Shown: positions 46,205 through 58,248, counted from the stretch's first letter. The stretch is 64,000 bases of DNA from Lateolabrax maculatus (GCA_031216445.1 CM062205.1:19299501-19363500), one strand, 5' to 3'. Numbers and translations: made by a program. Notes: generated by a model from the letters alone, not told the origin.

Positions 46205-46825
46205 TGCTCGGTCGGCCCACCACTTTGGTCCAAACTGAAATATCTCAACAACTATTGGATAGATTGTCATGAATTCTGAACAGGCATTCATGGTCCCCGG
46301 AGGATGAATTCTATTGACTTTAATGATCCCCTGATTTTTCATCTAGTGCCACCAACAGGTTGACATTTCGAGTTTTGAGTGAAAGATCTCAACAGCTATT
46401 AGATTTGCTGCAATCAAATTGTGATAACATTTCCCTTAACCACCAGCAGGTCAAAACTTTAATTTGTCCAATACTTTAGCTTTGTGACCAAACTAATGAC
46501 TTTCCCATCAACCTCAGCTAGACAGTGCTAATTCGCTAATGTAAGCATGCAACATTATTGAAACTAGCAAAAAATCTCAACAACTACTGGTTGGATTGCC
46601 ATTAAATTTAAATTGGATATTCATGGCTCCCAGAGGATGAATCCTAATAACTGTGGTGATCCCCTGACGTTTCTGCTAACACCTTTTATGATTGACAATG
46701 ATTTTGAGTGAAATGTTTATACAACTATTTGAGGGATTGTGATGAAAGTTGGTACACACATTAATATCCCCCTCAAGATGAATAATAATAGCTTTTGTGA
46801 TCCCCAAACCTTTAATTTCGCCAAT
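46205..46825. repeat. Dispersed repeat with internally repeated units
   Basis: The motif 'AATATCTCAACAACTATTGGAT...GTCATGAA...TTCATGGTCCCCGGAGGATGAAT...GATCCCCTGA' recurs with divergence at about 46,240, 46,568 and 46,710, with a shorter copy at 46,380. The spacing is about 330 bp between the best two. I recall it as a widespread percomorph repeat. Its transposon class is not identifiable here. Confidence 0.6.
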
Positions 46826-47879
46826 ATCTGCAAACCTAAAAACATTTCCATGCTAATTAGCTAATGTTGGCACGATAACAACACTTAACTAAGATGGTGA
46901 ACAAAGTACTGCTGTCTAAGTACAGCCTCCCAAAGCCGCTTGCATGGCTGCAGACTCTTAGTCCTGTTAAACATTGAATAACAAAAAAAACTGGCATTTC
47001 AACATATTTAACCATTTTATCCACTGTGATGTTTTCCTGCTTCATGGTGAACAAGTGGTTCCGTTCTCATAATAAAAGATGTTTTTTGAAAACATTGGTT
47101 GATACTTATTCAAAGCAACATTTCCACATGTACAGCTGCCGTGGGGAGCTCAGTCTCAAGCCCACGGGAAAGGAGTACATTTAATTATTCCCCTCTCAGT
47201 TAAACGAGACAAAACCTTCCCACCGCAATCCACTTGTCTCTCTACATTGTGCTCCCTCTTTCTCCTGACCCTCCCGTCTGGCCTTTACTCTGTCTCATGC
47301 TCTGTCAACATCATCTGCTGCTGTGGAGCAGACAGACTCAAAAGCAGACCTTTTTACTTTCCTGCAGGTGGCTGATGTGACTAAGGCAAGAGGCAGCAAC
47401 AATCCCTCTTCACTCGCTTCCCTCCACCACCACCACCACCAGCACCTTATTCCCTGCACAACACGAACTCTCTGCCAAGACCGCATTCTTGTGAGCCAAA
47501 GTAGAAGATGTTCCACCTAACAAGGTATCTTATTATCACCCTCCTGTTTAACATTTGCAAGCAGTGTATAAACAGATAGTGAATGGTACATAACACACTA
47601 TAACACAATATGATGTTTTTCCAAAGCAACTAAATTTGCAGACATTTGTGCTCTTTGAATTTCACTTAATGCTCTCGTAGTTCTTTTTTTAAAGAACCCC
47701 GAAGGGTTAAACATTTGAAAATGCACTTAAATGCACCTCAAAAAGTCTTGTCAGGCAGATATAATCATTCTATACTTCCAACTCACAAAACTAGTATGTT
47801 TTTACTCAGTGTTTTACCTTTTGTTTGTGTTTTGAATTAGTTTATTATACAAACAAAATGTTTAAAAAGGAGATACTGC
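46826..47879. other. Intergenic, possible conserved patch
   Basis: No gene is seen. A balanced, repeat-free patch at 47,120-47,470 (CATTTAATTATTCCC, CCACCGCAATCCACTTG) may be regulatory. A short CAC run lies at 47,427-47,441. Confidence 0.4.
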
Positions 47880-48610
47880 TAAGACTTTACTTTAAATCCC
47901 TATTTAGCCTTCATAAGCACTGAATAAACACTTAGTTAATAGTTTATAACACATTATCGGCTAAATGTAGTTGAAAGTTTATTTGTATAGTAGTATATGT
48001 AACACCTGTGAAGTACCAGTATGGTGTATCGACAGATAATAAATTACTGACAATATAACGCAGTTGTATTAAAATACTTATTAAGGAAGTGGGCCTATTT
48101 ATATATTTATGAATATTGACAATTTAGCAAAATCTACCCATTGATGAAGACAATAATTTACAAATCTAGTAAGTGGATGTGGAGTTGAGAGTTGTTTGTG
48201 AAGCTACTATTTCAAAGATAAAGAATGATTCTTCTAGCCCAGTACATTTATAAACAGTTTTAAACCCACATGTTAATGATTAGTATGCATGTTTAAACAG
48301 TTAATAAGACATTTTATAACTCACTGTAAATATAATATATATAATTAAATATATTTCATCCATGTTATACAGTGTTATCAATAATTTATAAACTGATTAC
48401 ACCAGTTAGTGGTGCATGCATTCTTGATAAATATATTAATAATCATTAATTACACATTTTAAAATTAACTTATATCTTGCTTCCAAGTACATTAACAACA
48501 CTTAAGTTGTACTTATATCTGCTCACAGCTACATTTATAGTGTGTTATGAATACTTTCATAAGTATATACTGTATATACTGCTTATGAATGTTAAATAAA
48601 GCGGTTAAAT
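47880..48610. repeat. Dispersed AT-rich repeat (copy B)
   Basis: This is a longer copy of the same family as 43,120-43,500. It contains TAAGACTTTACTTTAAATCCC at its start and the shared TGTATATACTGCTTATGAATG near its end. Confidence 0.4.
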
Positions 48611-48802
48611 ATTTGTAAACATTTTATTTGTGTAAAAACTCATTCAAAACACAAAAGTGCTGTAAATAGTTGTAATTTGTAGTTGTGCCATTGCTGATAT
48701 GTATTTATGATTTTATAACATCTGGAGAAAACAAAAGGCGAAATGTTACGAGTTTTGTGAGTTTGGAAGTATTGATTGCATTTAGGTGCATTTGCTCTTT
48801 TC

Positions 48803-49237
48803 CAGTGGTAGAAAGTAACCAAGTATATTTACTCAAGTACATCTACTGTACTTTAGTAGTTACTTTATACTGGTTATTCCACTACATGTATTTCACAGCT
48901 GTAGTACTTACTTTTCAGATGAAAATTTTATATAGGCCTACAAAACAAATTAGTAGTTTATATGATGCATTGGTTTAGATTTAACAATTACTTAAAGTAC
49001 AAAAAGCAGGTAAATGTAGCTCCCCTTCAACCAACTGCAACATTAAAGTACTACAATAATCCAATGATATATTACAAGTTTGACAAAGGGCTTTTACTTT
49101 TTGATACTTTAACTACATTTTGTTTTAAAACTTTTGTATTTTCATTGAATAACATTTTGAGTGTTGGACGTTTACTTATATTTTTGTAGTACTGGTACTT
49201 TTACTTAAGTAAAAGATAAATACTTTGTCCACTACTG
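48803..49237. mobile_element. hAT-like non-autonomous element with near-perfect target duplication
   Basis: The ends are CAGTGGTAGAAAGTAACC and TACTTTGTCCACTACTG. The flanking 8-mers CTCTTTTC (48,795-48,802) and GTCTTTTC (49,238-49,245) agree at 7 of 8 positions. It is a 435-bp relative of the 38.9-kb element. Confidence 0.8.
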
Positions 49238-49439
49238 GTCTTTTCCAATTTAAATCGACATTAAGTTCTTTCAAAAAATAAACCCACAAGAGCATAAAGT
49301 GCTATGAAACTCGAATTTGGTAAAAAAAAAAAAATTTTTTAAAAAGTTAGATATAACCAAAATGTAAAATAGGGGTTTTGGCTTATAAGCACCTTAAATC
49401 ACAATTCCTGCTAAAGAAAAAAAATGGTTGCATCTCTTA

Positions 49440-50230
49440 GGTCTGCAGTCAGGCAAATTAAATTAGCAGTTTTTTAATTTCTAAGCTCCTTGCTGTGTGG
49501 GAACATTCAGCAATGGCTCAGCATGTCAAACCATGTCAAGTGTTACAGTTCCCTTCCTGTTTTTGGGGAAAAAAATATCACCCCAGAGTTGAATTAAACT
49601 AAAAAGGCTTGTCTTCAGACCCCTTCCTAAAATGATTAACCCTTCTAGAGAGCATTATTGAGCTCTGAGTGGTTGTGCTTTCTCATTGCCTGTAATTGTT
49701 CTTTTTCTGTTGTTGCCTTCATCAGTCTCTCTTCTCATTATATGAAAAGAAGGGAAAAATGTCTGAATAGAGGAGGGAGATTTTCCCACAGTCACTCAGC
49801 TCTGAAAAATACGCCATTGTCGCCAGGTTCCCATCCCAATGCCCTGCTGCACAGTCTGCCGCGGGCTGAGGGACAATGTTCTTATAATTGAGTGACCATT
49901 CTTTCTCCTGTTTGAAAAGTAAGTGATGGAGAATACAGTTAATTGTAGCTAGAAAATCTCACATTTGAGTCAGCCGAGTCAGCAGGTAGCCATGTCTGAT
50001 TTGTTCTTATTTGACTGCAGATATAATTCAGAGTGAAAACCCTGAGCAATAAAACTATGTACCTTAGTTAAGTTGCATTCTAGGCTTATTATGCAGTTAA
50101 TGTAGATACACATGGGTAATTATGCTAATTTGAGAGAGTACAGCCAGAAAATAATTTTCTTCTTTGAGCATTCATCTTGTATTTCACCATTTAATGAAAG
50201 GCTTTAGTGTGTACTGATCTGAATAAGCCA
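49440..50230. promoter_or_regulatory. Candidate conserved block upstream of mbip
   Basis: This is an extended repeat-free region with many homeodomain cores (CAAATTAAATTAGC, CCTGTAATTGTTC, GGGTAATTATGCTAATTTG, AATGATTAACCC) and a CCGCGGGCTGAGGGACAATG patch. It lies about 1-2 kb upstream of mbip but more likely serves nkx2.1. This is inferred from texture. Confidence 0.35.
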
Positions 50231-51240
50231 TGTGTTTTTGTGTGGAATTTACCGGTGACACAGAGACATTTTAAATCTTTATAAGAACAAAGTGACATTT
50301 TATTCTGCTGAAACATCTCCTAATAATATCAACATTACCTGCCGCATTTTACATTTATTTCACAGCCATAAGGCAATTTATATATGTAGCTTAATTCAAA
50401 CACGGGTTGATTTCTAAGTGCATTGCATACATTTTATAAAAGTAAACTTTGAAAGAGTGAAAAAAAGAATATATGAACATGCAAACAAATTCAGACGCAT
50501 TTCAGTCATAATAATGAAAATAAAGACATTAAAACAAAGAATAAAAGGAATAAAAAACTAAATTAAAGTGATAAACATGACATTAGAAGGCAAGTATAAG
50601 AATAACAGGGTTTCTAAGCTTACTTTTACATCTTTAATCCACTGGTAATTTGTTCCATAGGTGTAGCACTAGTTACTTTGAAGATTTTCACCACAAAACT
50701 TACTGTTTTATAAAAGAGTGATTTGTTATTAATTAAACTACCTAACATTATATCAAGTTGTTTGAAATATCACCAACTTGACAAGCTGCAACACTGCTTA
50801 ATACATAAGTCACGGTCATAATCCAATAATATAATATTTGCTACACTGGACAGCTACACCAGGAGTATTTTTATCTTTGATCTTTAAGTACATTTTGCTG
50901 TTTTTGGTATATGGCATATTTTAACTCAACTCATTTAACTTGATTATTATCCTGAAGGAAATTTGGTTCCAAATAAATTAAAATGAACATAAGTAAAAAT
51001 AAGTATTCACGTTAACAATTGAAAAAAACAGCAGCAGACAAAGACAAATATAGAAACACTTGTACCACCTTGTGTAAGAAATAAAAAATAAAAGATTAAG
51101 TCCTATGCCAAAAGGAGCCAAATACATTGCAATCAATTTATCATTAAATTAAAGTATTTTCTGTGTGATCGCACATAACTATAAACCCACAGCATAGATA
51201 TAATACAGATATAAACAGAGTAATTTCTATTCTTTTACTA
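50231..51240. other. Intergenic, AT-rich
   Basis: No recognisable gene or repeat is seen before the mbip promoter. Confidence 0.55.
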
Positions 51241-51299
51241 CACCTGCTCCTCAGCAGCTACCCACACGTCAACTGCTGTGCGCATGCGCCTCACCCGCT

Positions 51300-51358
51300 C
51301 TCTCATTCCAACCAATCAGCGGGCAGCATCGCGGTGACGTCGCACTGCAATGGCGGAG
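51300..51358 (+). promoter_or_regulatory. mbip: mbip core promoter (NF-Y, CRE, YY1)
   Basis: CCAAT at 51,312-51,316, the CRE-like TGACGTCG at 51,335-51,342 and a YY1-type CAATGGCGGAG overlapping the start codon (51,348-51,358) sit in a short CpG-rich block. There is no TATA box. The initiation site is probably very near the ATG, giving a short leader. Confidence 0.6.
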
Positions 51359-51469
51359 ACAATGAAGCCGAGTGGAGATCACGCTCCTCCTAACGAAGCC
51401 AGCAAAATGTCCAGCTACAGGGACTGCATGTGTGTGATACTGAAGCTGCTGGCAGAATTTGGGAAAGAG
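51350..51469 (+). CDS. mbip: mbip exon 1
   Basis: Forty codons from the ATG in CAATGG context, ending AAAGAG/GTTGGT in phase 0. The MAETMKPSGDHAPPNEASKM start is not conserved with mammals as far as I recall. The following ILKLLAEFGKE resembles the family's first helix. Confidence 0.85.
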
Positions 51470-54400
51470 GTTGGTTGACATTGTTTGAGCCACGAAGCCC
51501 CGCGGGACTTCTCTGGTTTTTCGTCCGTGTTGTTAACTAGCGAGTTAGCTTCATGCTAATGTTTTTAGCATCCCGATGTAAGTAATGAGGACTGTTAGAT
51601 GGACGGATCTCACTTCACACATTGTTTCTTCAGTCGGTGTTTCGACATGCAAAGTATCCGTGCCTGGCTTTCTGTTAAACTATTTTATTTTAATGTTAAC
51701 CAGCTCATAGTTACCAGCAGATTCAGACATGGCTAAGCTAGCCACTCAGTAATTTAAATCAAATCTCCAAATTTCACTCTTCTACACAGCTGTTTTTATA
51801 GCAACATGTATTTAACATATAACTATATAATTAATGTTCACATAATATGTCCGCTCTATTGCATTATTCCGTACATGTGTGATCTCTATTCCTGTCCCTT
51901 GTATAGTAAAGGAAGAATAAGTACTAAATGTATGAGAAACTTAATTTGTATCAGTTTACACTGCATTTCTACACTGTTCAAATGTATAAATCTCCTTGTT
52001 CCTACTCTACCTTCATCGTGTACAAGAGCTTTATCTGTAGTATTAGCAGCATCCTCATAGTAGTTTTGCACCACTGTTTTACAATTAGGGCTCCAGGTAA
52101 TGTTTATTTTCCTAAACTATTATTTATTTCATAAAATGACAAGATGATGTCTTAAATTGCTTGTTTTTTCTGACCAACAGTTCAAAATCCAAATATATTC
52201 AATTTAGAAAATACTTACTGCTTAAAGGTACTGTATGTAACTTTTTACATGTATTAATCACTTTGTAACGTAACTTAAAAAATAATGCCCTTCCTTGATT
52301 TACTCGATTTCCTATAACAGCTTTTAGACTGATTTCTATGTAAAGGACTTGGGACGGGTTTTTCCAGGAAAATCCAAAGGTTGTGACGTTTCCTCTCTTC
52401 AGCCCCCGTACAGCGCAGACAGTGTGCAGCACTCTGTCGGCTCGGAGTCGGAACACCGTGGTCGGTCTGTCGCAATTAATAGCTTGATCCATGGCATTGT
52501 TGTGCCAGCATCTTTACAGTGACCTGGCTCCATCTCAGTCTCTGATTTCCAGTTGCTTGGCCAGCCTGAGTCTCATTTCGTCCATTCCACCTTCCTGTGA
52601 CCGTGCATTAGCCGGGAACAGCCTTAGAACCAAGCTGGGTTAGCTGGGCTCTTATCCTCGCTCTCACACCACCCGCTGCAGTGTTTGGTCAGACTGGTCT
52701 GGCTGGGTGGATGGAAGATGCCGTGGGCAGCGACCATCTCAAGGTCCACTTCTCTCAGTGTGAAAACCCACACTTCATTTTCCTGTGCCTATGAGTGTAT
52801 TTCTGCCATAGATATTAACTGTTAAGTGTTTCAACCATAAAGTTTTGGCTGACTGTGGCCGATGCCCAGAATGCTCGCTCAAGCCTACGGAGTGCGGGCA
52901 CGCGTGCAAGCACAGGCAACGGGATGCTGACTGCAGTTCACTTAACAGCCACGGGTGTCATTAAAAACAAGGATTTTCTGGAAGTTACATATAGTACCTT
53001 TTAATACTGCATATTGAAGAAGTTGGTACCAGCACATGATTCCTTGAAAAGTTATTAAATGATTTACCCTAATTGACTATCAAAATAGATTGATTTTCAG
53101 GTCATCGACTCATCAATTTGCAATTACTGACAAATGTGTACATCATCCTCAGACCATGCTAATCTATGTTAAACACTGAATCTGCTGTACCCTCATATCC
53201 CAGGCAGTGTAACATCACTTTGTTTGTGTTTTTGAAATTCAGCTCCAACTAAGTGATGCTGCTCTAAGAATAGAAGTCAACATTGACTCTGTGGATCTTC
53301 CGTCATCTCCAGATGCTCATGTGTACAGCTGTTTGCTTGAGCATGTCACTAAATTACAGGTACTTTGGCTGCAAATTGCACATTTTTATATTTTGACTTA
53401 AATTGCATGATTTTAGCATGTTAAAGCTGAAAGGGTTTGCTGAAATAAGTTTGACTTAATGACCCCATACATCAATATCAGAATTGGTTCAAAGCTGTTT
53501 TAAAAAATACTATACCCTTTTTCCTCGTTAGTGAGGGTCTTTAATTTAGAAATCATATTTGTTCTTTGATATAATATTATTTTATTTTAACATTAATTTA
53601 TATAGGCTGTTTCAGAGAGCTTAAAGACACTTGTGGATGCTGATACATCATCTACAAAAGACAACAAATCAGATGATGCTGTCACCCCATCGTCACTCAA
53701 AGAGCAGACGGCTGCACTGTCTGAGCACCATCCTCCCAGCTCAGAAGCTTCAGAAGGCAAGACGGCGGCTGATGATGTCATGGTTCAGATCAGAGCCAGG
53801 AAGTCAGAGGTTGGTCTCAGTCAGCAGATCTGTCAGCTGTTCTGGCGGTGACATTTTTAGAGCCCCTCTTTACTCTCTGTCAAGCAAATGAATAATCATA
53901 AGTAATTGCTCCCGAGGATGTGCACATGACGTGCCACAGTGAAGCAAATGCTTGATGGAGATCTGATAAGCCGAGTTCAGCAGAGAATAAGGGGTTCTTT
54001 AGTGCTGTGGTCGCGTAGAACAGACCACATTGCTGGAGGGCTTTGAGAGAGGGCCAGGTCCTTGATGGATTATGAAGTGGATGCTCATTACTCTGAGATT
54101 GCATGTGGATGAAGGACAAGAGGCCCCATTCTGTTGTGCATTTATTTTGGTAGCCAAGCAAACAGTATTCATAGTCCATCATGTGATGATGACAAGCAAT
54201 TCAACTTTTTTTTGGCTACCTGGAATAATTTCCTACTACATTTCTCTTTCCATGTAATGTAAATGTCTGCATCCTATTTGCTTCAGATAATTAGATTTAT
54301 GTAGGCAAAAAACCTCATTGCATTTTTGGACAACCATCAATAGCTCATCTGTCCATCATATCTTATTATCTATGTTGTCTCTCCATTGTAACCCTAGATT

Positions 54401-57400
54401 GAGCGAAGAATATCTGCATTTATGGAGCGCAAGCAGATGGAGATCAATGAAAACAATGTACGCGAGTTTTGCAACGTGATCGACTGCAATCAGGGTGAGA
54501 ATTGGAAAGAGGTTGGGGGCAGGGTGGAGAGGGAGCCTGCACACAGATTGCCAATGTTTGGGAGAGAGCTGATTTCCACAGGCGAGAGGTCAGGCTGAAC
54601 TGCTCCAAGAGAGCGGCTGAAGTAGCTAACACACTCGGCCTCAAAACACAACCAGCTTTGTCCAGAAAAACATGAGACAGAAGGCCTTTTTTAATTCAAA
54701 GCCTCTGTGTGACACCAGTTATAGAAATCAGGAGACATAAATGGCAATAGTTGTAATTTAAGTGATATATATAATTTGTTTTCTAATAACTTTTACATTA
54801 GATTCTAAATACATTTTTAAATCAATATTTGTCTTCTGTAGAAAACAGCTGTGCCAGAACAGATGCGGTTTTCACTCCTTATCCAGGTTTTAAAAGTCAT
54901 GTGAAAGGTAAGAAAATAAACATTTGCCACAACTGTCAAATTGACATTTCTTAACAGCTCTAATTTACAAACTGTAACCATCATTTTTGGAAATTAAACA
55001 CAGCATTTTGAAAAAGTCGATAATTCTAAAAATGACTTAACAAGAAATGTTGTTAATTTAGGATTTTTGGTTTAATTAATACAATTAAATCCAAATGTCA
55101 CTTTACAGTACATTGCATGTATCATGACTGTTTTGGGGTACTTAATCTTGAAAAGAAGTGCTAAACAATTTATAACACCAACAGATTTTTCACTGTAAAT
55201 GAATCTAAATTACCTGATAAATGTCAAGTGTTTTGTGGGACCCCTCTGTGCATGTGCATGTTTTGTACATGGCCAAAGACTATGTTAAACCATTCTTTCA
55301 ACTAGTCTCTAGTTAATATTGGGTTACAGCCTCTGTTAATGTGTTATGTTGCTTGACCCGGCTAGTTACACGGGTGGTAAACACTTACGGGCCTCAAACA
55401 CGTAGTGGGGGAGGCCAAGGAGAGGCTGGGGAGCAGCAGAGGGGGCCGATGGCAAGAGACTGCGGAAATGCAGCCATAGAAGAACGACTTCACAACATCG
55501 AGACTCACCTGAAACTCCCAACAGGTCAGAGAACAGAGAAAGACAAAGTGTGTAATTTATTGGAAATGTAAGAAGTTGAAATGTGATTATGAAAGCAATG
55601 TGTCAAAGTATGATTCATCTGAGATTTTTGGTGATTCAAAAAAGAAAGAAAATAAGCTAATTGATAAATACAGTGTGATGTTATACATTTTTAACAAACT
55701 ACCCTTTTACCTTCATACACATGCTGTACTCACAGTCTTCACCTTGCATTTGTTGAATTTGTCATGTAAAATCATCATTATTCAGACTGTTCAACAAGTG
55801 TTTTTATTCCTCAGCGGGCCCAGTTCCATTGAGTGTCTACCAGAGACTAAAGACGCTGGAGGATCGTATCCTGGAGCTGGAGGGACTCTCACCAGAGTAC
55901 TTTCAGTCCACGGTGAGTCTTGTGGCTTTGAGATAGATACACGAAAGGCACTTAATAAATATTAGTCAGTAGTCAGTATTCAGTCAGGGTTCATACACAG
56001 GCCTTACAGTAATGGATTTTGGTTGGGTATGTTGACTCTTTCTTTGCTACAGACATTTGAACTCTTGCATTTAAATAATTGCACACATGCTCAATGAACA
56101 TATTCCTGTGTTTTACAAAGGGTGAGACTGTACTGTACTAAAAGTTGGTCAGATAAAACCATTTCATAGTGCAGTGACTAAATAGTTTATAATGGATTTC
56201 TGCCCCTTTGATTTCCAAGAGGTTGATTTCCCCAGTCAGTTACACAGTTACTGTGATTTAACATAAACATTTTAACATGGATGTCTTTGACATATTGTGT
56301 ACTGCCATACAGTTATCAGGAGCAACATATCATGATAGTATCTTTATTTTAAAACAGGGAACCTGTTCATATAAACATTGGTCCATAGTGCTACCATTGG
56401 TAAAAAACTCCACAGGTTAACTTTGAATCCTTTGGCAGCTTCTCTCTTGGCCAGTGGAGGTGTGCCACGTGCCATCTCCTGATACACATTTTACCAAAAG
56501 AAACTCATGGGTGAATAACTATGAAAAATACAGTAGCAATATAATTATAGATCAGTAACAATAAATATAGGAAGAACGTGGATTATATATATTAAAAAAA
56601 AAAAAATCATAAAATAGTTGTGCAGGTCTTTGGTGTGGTTTAACTTTGGTTCTTTGTCTTTGTCTGTTTGCACAGGTCTGTACTGTATGTTGAATACTTT
56701 GATTGAAAGAACCCCAGAATTTGCACTGAAGAATTTGACAGTATTTTCTGACAGTGATTCACACTGTGGAGCTCTGATGAGAAGCTCTTAAAGAGTGTTT
56801 TAGTTCGTCCATTTCACACTCACCGTTGTCAGCGCATATAATGTGCATGATGCCTAAATTGGCATGTAGAATATTAGTTTGTCGCCGGCAAAATCATTTC
56901 AAAATGAAATGTACTTACTGAGAGGAGTCTGTGGGTGATGCTAATGGAGTTTCCCTTGATATGCCCCGATACTTCAACACGTTTCCCTCCTCAAGTTACA
57001 CTTAAGCTGATTTGAGTCAAAACTGCAACGCATTTGGTTAGATTTACTTTAACTTTTGGGTCACTGCAGACAACTCACTCGAGAGATGACTCACTACACC
57101 ATGCCTTTTAGAGAAGCACAGACTCAAAACATGGCAGTAAGTAATTTATTGGACTTTATATTCAACCGACAGACTTCAGCAGAGTCACACAGACTCTAAT
57201 TTTCCAACTTGAAGGAGTCTGTCCAGTATGTTTAGTTATCTGAGTAAGTGTGCTTAAGATGCTGCATGTCTCTTCACACTGGTATTTCTCAGCACAGCAT
57301 GCTGCTTCTGTGAGTATGCTGCTGTCCATCTGCTTTTGACTCACTGCATGTTTGTTTGAGCAGAGCAAGAGATGTTGAGTGTCTTTGAATAAACTGATGG

Positions 57401-58248
57401 GGTCTTTTATATTCGGAGTACCACTTTTTTTTTTTTTTTTGGCAATATCTGAAAATACTGTAGTTTGGTGTTTGCTGAAGAGCTGTAAACAGTTGGCCCA
57501 CGATTTCAGGAACAACATTTAAACACTGAACAGCAAACGAGGCTCCTTATCAAATTATGCAGCAACTTAAAACTAAACAATTCCACCAGGTTTTATAGTT
57601 AAAGTCAATGATGCGGAATAAAAACACATTTATGGGAGCAGTCTTGCAGATTGTACCCCTCTGATCTTTTTTTCCAATGTTTACTGTCTCTGAATATTGT
57701 CAAAATATCCAATAAAGGAAAAATGCCATTAAAATAAGATAAATACATACTGTATTTCTCTCATAATTGGCAGCAAATGTCTGCTGGTCTTTGCTTATAA
57801 AAGTTATTTTAATTTTATTAAGTGAATATTAGGAAATTCCAAGCCTATGGTTTGGTTTTTCAAAACGTCTTTCCATTGCAGTCCTTCAGTCCCTGGGGCG
57901 AAGAAAGAAGGGGAACAAACAAGTACTCCAGTCTGCTTCTCAAAGCCAGTTTAGAAATTGTACTAATTAAAAAGGGCTAACGTGTACTTGTGTACTTTTT
58001 TTGTAGAGTCACCTGCACAAGCGACCAAAGACGTCCCCGGCTCAGGTTAGTCGTTTTTTGTTTTCTTTCACTGCACTTTGTAAGTGGAGGTTAACCTGTT
58101 TTGATCTATTGATCAGTTTTTTTTATACTTTGTCCTTCAGGCCTGCAGTCTGACAGAGCTGGATGAGAAGATCAGTGCAGTGAAAGCGGCACTGCTGAAG
58201 AGGGTGAATGAATTTGGGCCCGGATATGGAACAGAGTGTCCACTGTAA
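51350..58248 (+). CDS. mbip: MBIP: MAP3K12-binding inhibitory protein, ATAC complex subunit
   Basis: Nine exons: 51350-51469, 53243-53359, 53606-53809, 54398-54494, 54842-54907, 55366-55524, 55815-55912, 58007-58045 and 58141-58248. They join in matching phases to encode 335 aa (human about 344). In known vertebrates MBIP binds and inhibits the kinase MAP3K12/DLK and is a subunit of the ATAC histone acetyltransferase complex. The diagnostic core is intact: ERRISAFMERKQMEINENNV, then REFCNVIDCNQENSCARTDA and FTPYPGFKSHVK, then RVVNTYGPQTR, RDCGNAAIEERLHNIETHLK, VYQRLKTLEDRILELEGLSP EYFQ, and the C-terminal LTELDEKISAVKAALLK coiled-coil segment. The N-terminal third is poorly conserved. The C-terminus is slightly shorter than in mammals. 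Transcription is away from nkx2.1. Confidence 0.95.
51470..53242. other. mbip intron 1
   Basis: This 1.77-kb intron contains the inverted-repeat element at 52,222-53,004. The remainder is AT-rich without coding signal. Confidence 0.85.
52222..53004. mobile_element. MITE-like element in mbip intron 1
   Basis: The left end TTAAAGGTACTGTATGTAAC and the reverse complement of the right end TTAAAAGGTACTATATGTAA form imperfect inverted repeats. TACTGC directly flanks both sides (52,216-52,221 and 53,005-53,010) as a possible 6-bp target duplication. The 0.78-kb interior is unusually GC-rich for the region and has no transposase frame. TTAA at both edges also leaves a piggyBac-type origin possible. 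Confidence 0.65.
53243..53359 (+). CDS. mbip: mbip exon 2
   Basis: Thirty-nine codons between AAATTCAG and CAG/GTACTT, phase 0 at both ends. Translation IEVNIDSVDLPSS and LLEHVTKLQ aligns with human ITIDWNKLQS and LEQHI..KLQ. Confidence 0.88.
53606..53809 (+). CDS. mbip: mbip exon 3
   Basis: Sixty-eight codons, mostly an acidic and Ser/Ala-rich linker, ending VQIRARKSE/GTTGGT. The end aligns with the human VQIKAGKAE segment before the conserved core. Confidence 0.9.
54398..54494 (+). CDS. mbip: mbip exon 4
   Basis: The acceptor CCCTAG and donor CAGG/GTGAGA enclose IERRISAFMERKQMEINENN and VREFCNVIDCNQ, the most conserved part of MBIP. The exon ends in phase 1. Confidence 0.96.
54842..54907 (+). 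CDS. mbip: mbip exon 5
   Basis: The acceptor TCTGTAG and donor AAAG/GTAAGA enclose ENSCARTDAVFTPYPGFKSH. The exon is 66 bp and phase 1 at both sides. Confidence 0.95.
55366..55524 (+). CDS. mbip: mbip exon 6
   Basis: The acceptor CGGCTAG has a weak pyrimidine tract; the donor is ACAG/GTCAGA. It encodes TRVVNTYGPQTR, a Gly/Gln-rich insert and MARDCGNAAIEERLHNIETH. The first two bases complete Val. Confidence 0.95.
55815..55912 (+). CDS. mbip: mbip exon 7
   Basis: The acceptor TTCCTCAG and donor ACG/GTGAGT enclose GPVPLSVYQRLKTLEDRILE and LEGLSPEYFQST, a predicted coiled-coil helix. Confidence 0.95.
55913..58006. other. mbip intron 7
   Basis: This is the longest mbip intron (2.1 kb). It is AT-rich with a poly-A at 56,595-56,606 and a poly-T at 57,424-57,440. 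No inner exon is supported. Confidence 0.8.
58007..58045 (+). CDS. mbip: mbip exon 8 (microexon)
   Basis: Thirteen codons, SHLHKRPKTSPAQ, between TTTTTTGTAG and CAG/GTTAGT. This is the basic segment equivalent to human SGKRRKVQPPQQ. Confidence 0.85.
58141..58248 (+). CDS. mbip: mbip exon 9 (C-terminus)
   Basis: The acceptor TCCTTCAG is followed by ACSLTELDEKISAVKAALLK, then RVNEFGPGYGTECPL and stop TAA at 58,246-58,248. The exon aligns with human YSLAELDEKISALKQALL. Confidence 0.93.
   Translation, partial: ACSLTELDEKISAVKAALLKRVNEFGPGYGTECPL

Noticed and set aside
53810..53891. Continuation of mbip exon 3 into the following open frame
   Set aside because: A GTTGGT donor at 53,810 and an in-phase exon 4 acceptor at 54,398 restore the highly conserved ERRISAF core; read-through reaches a stop without family similarity.
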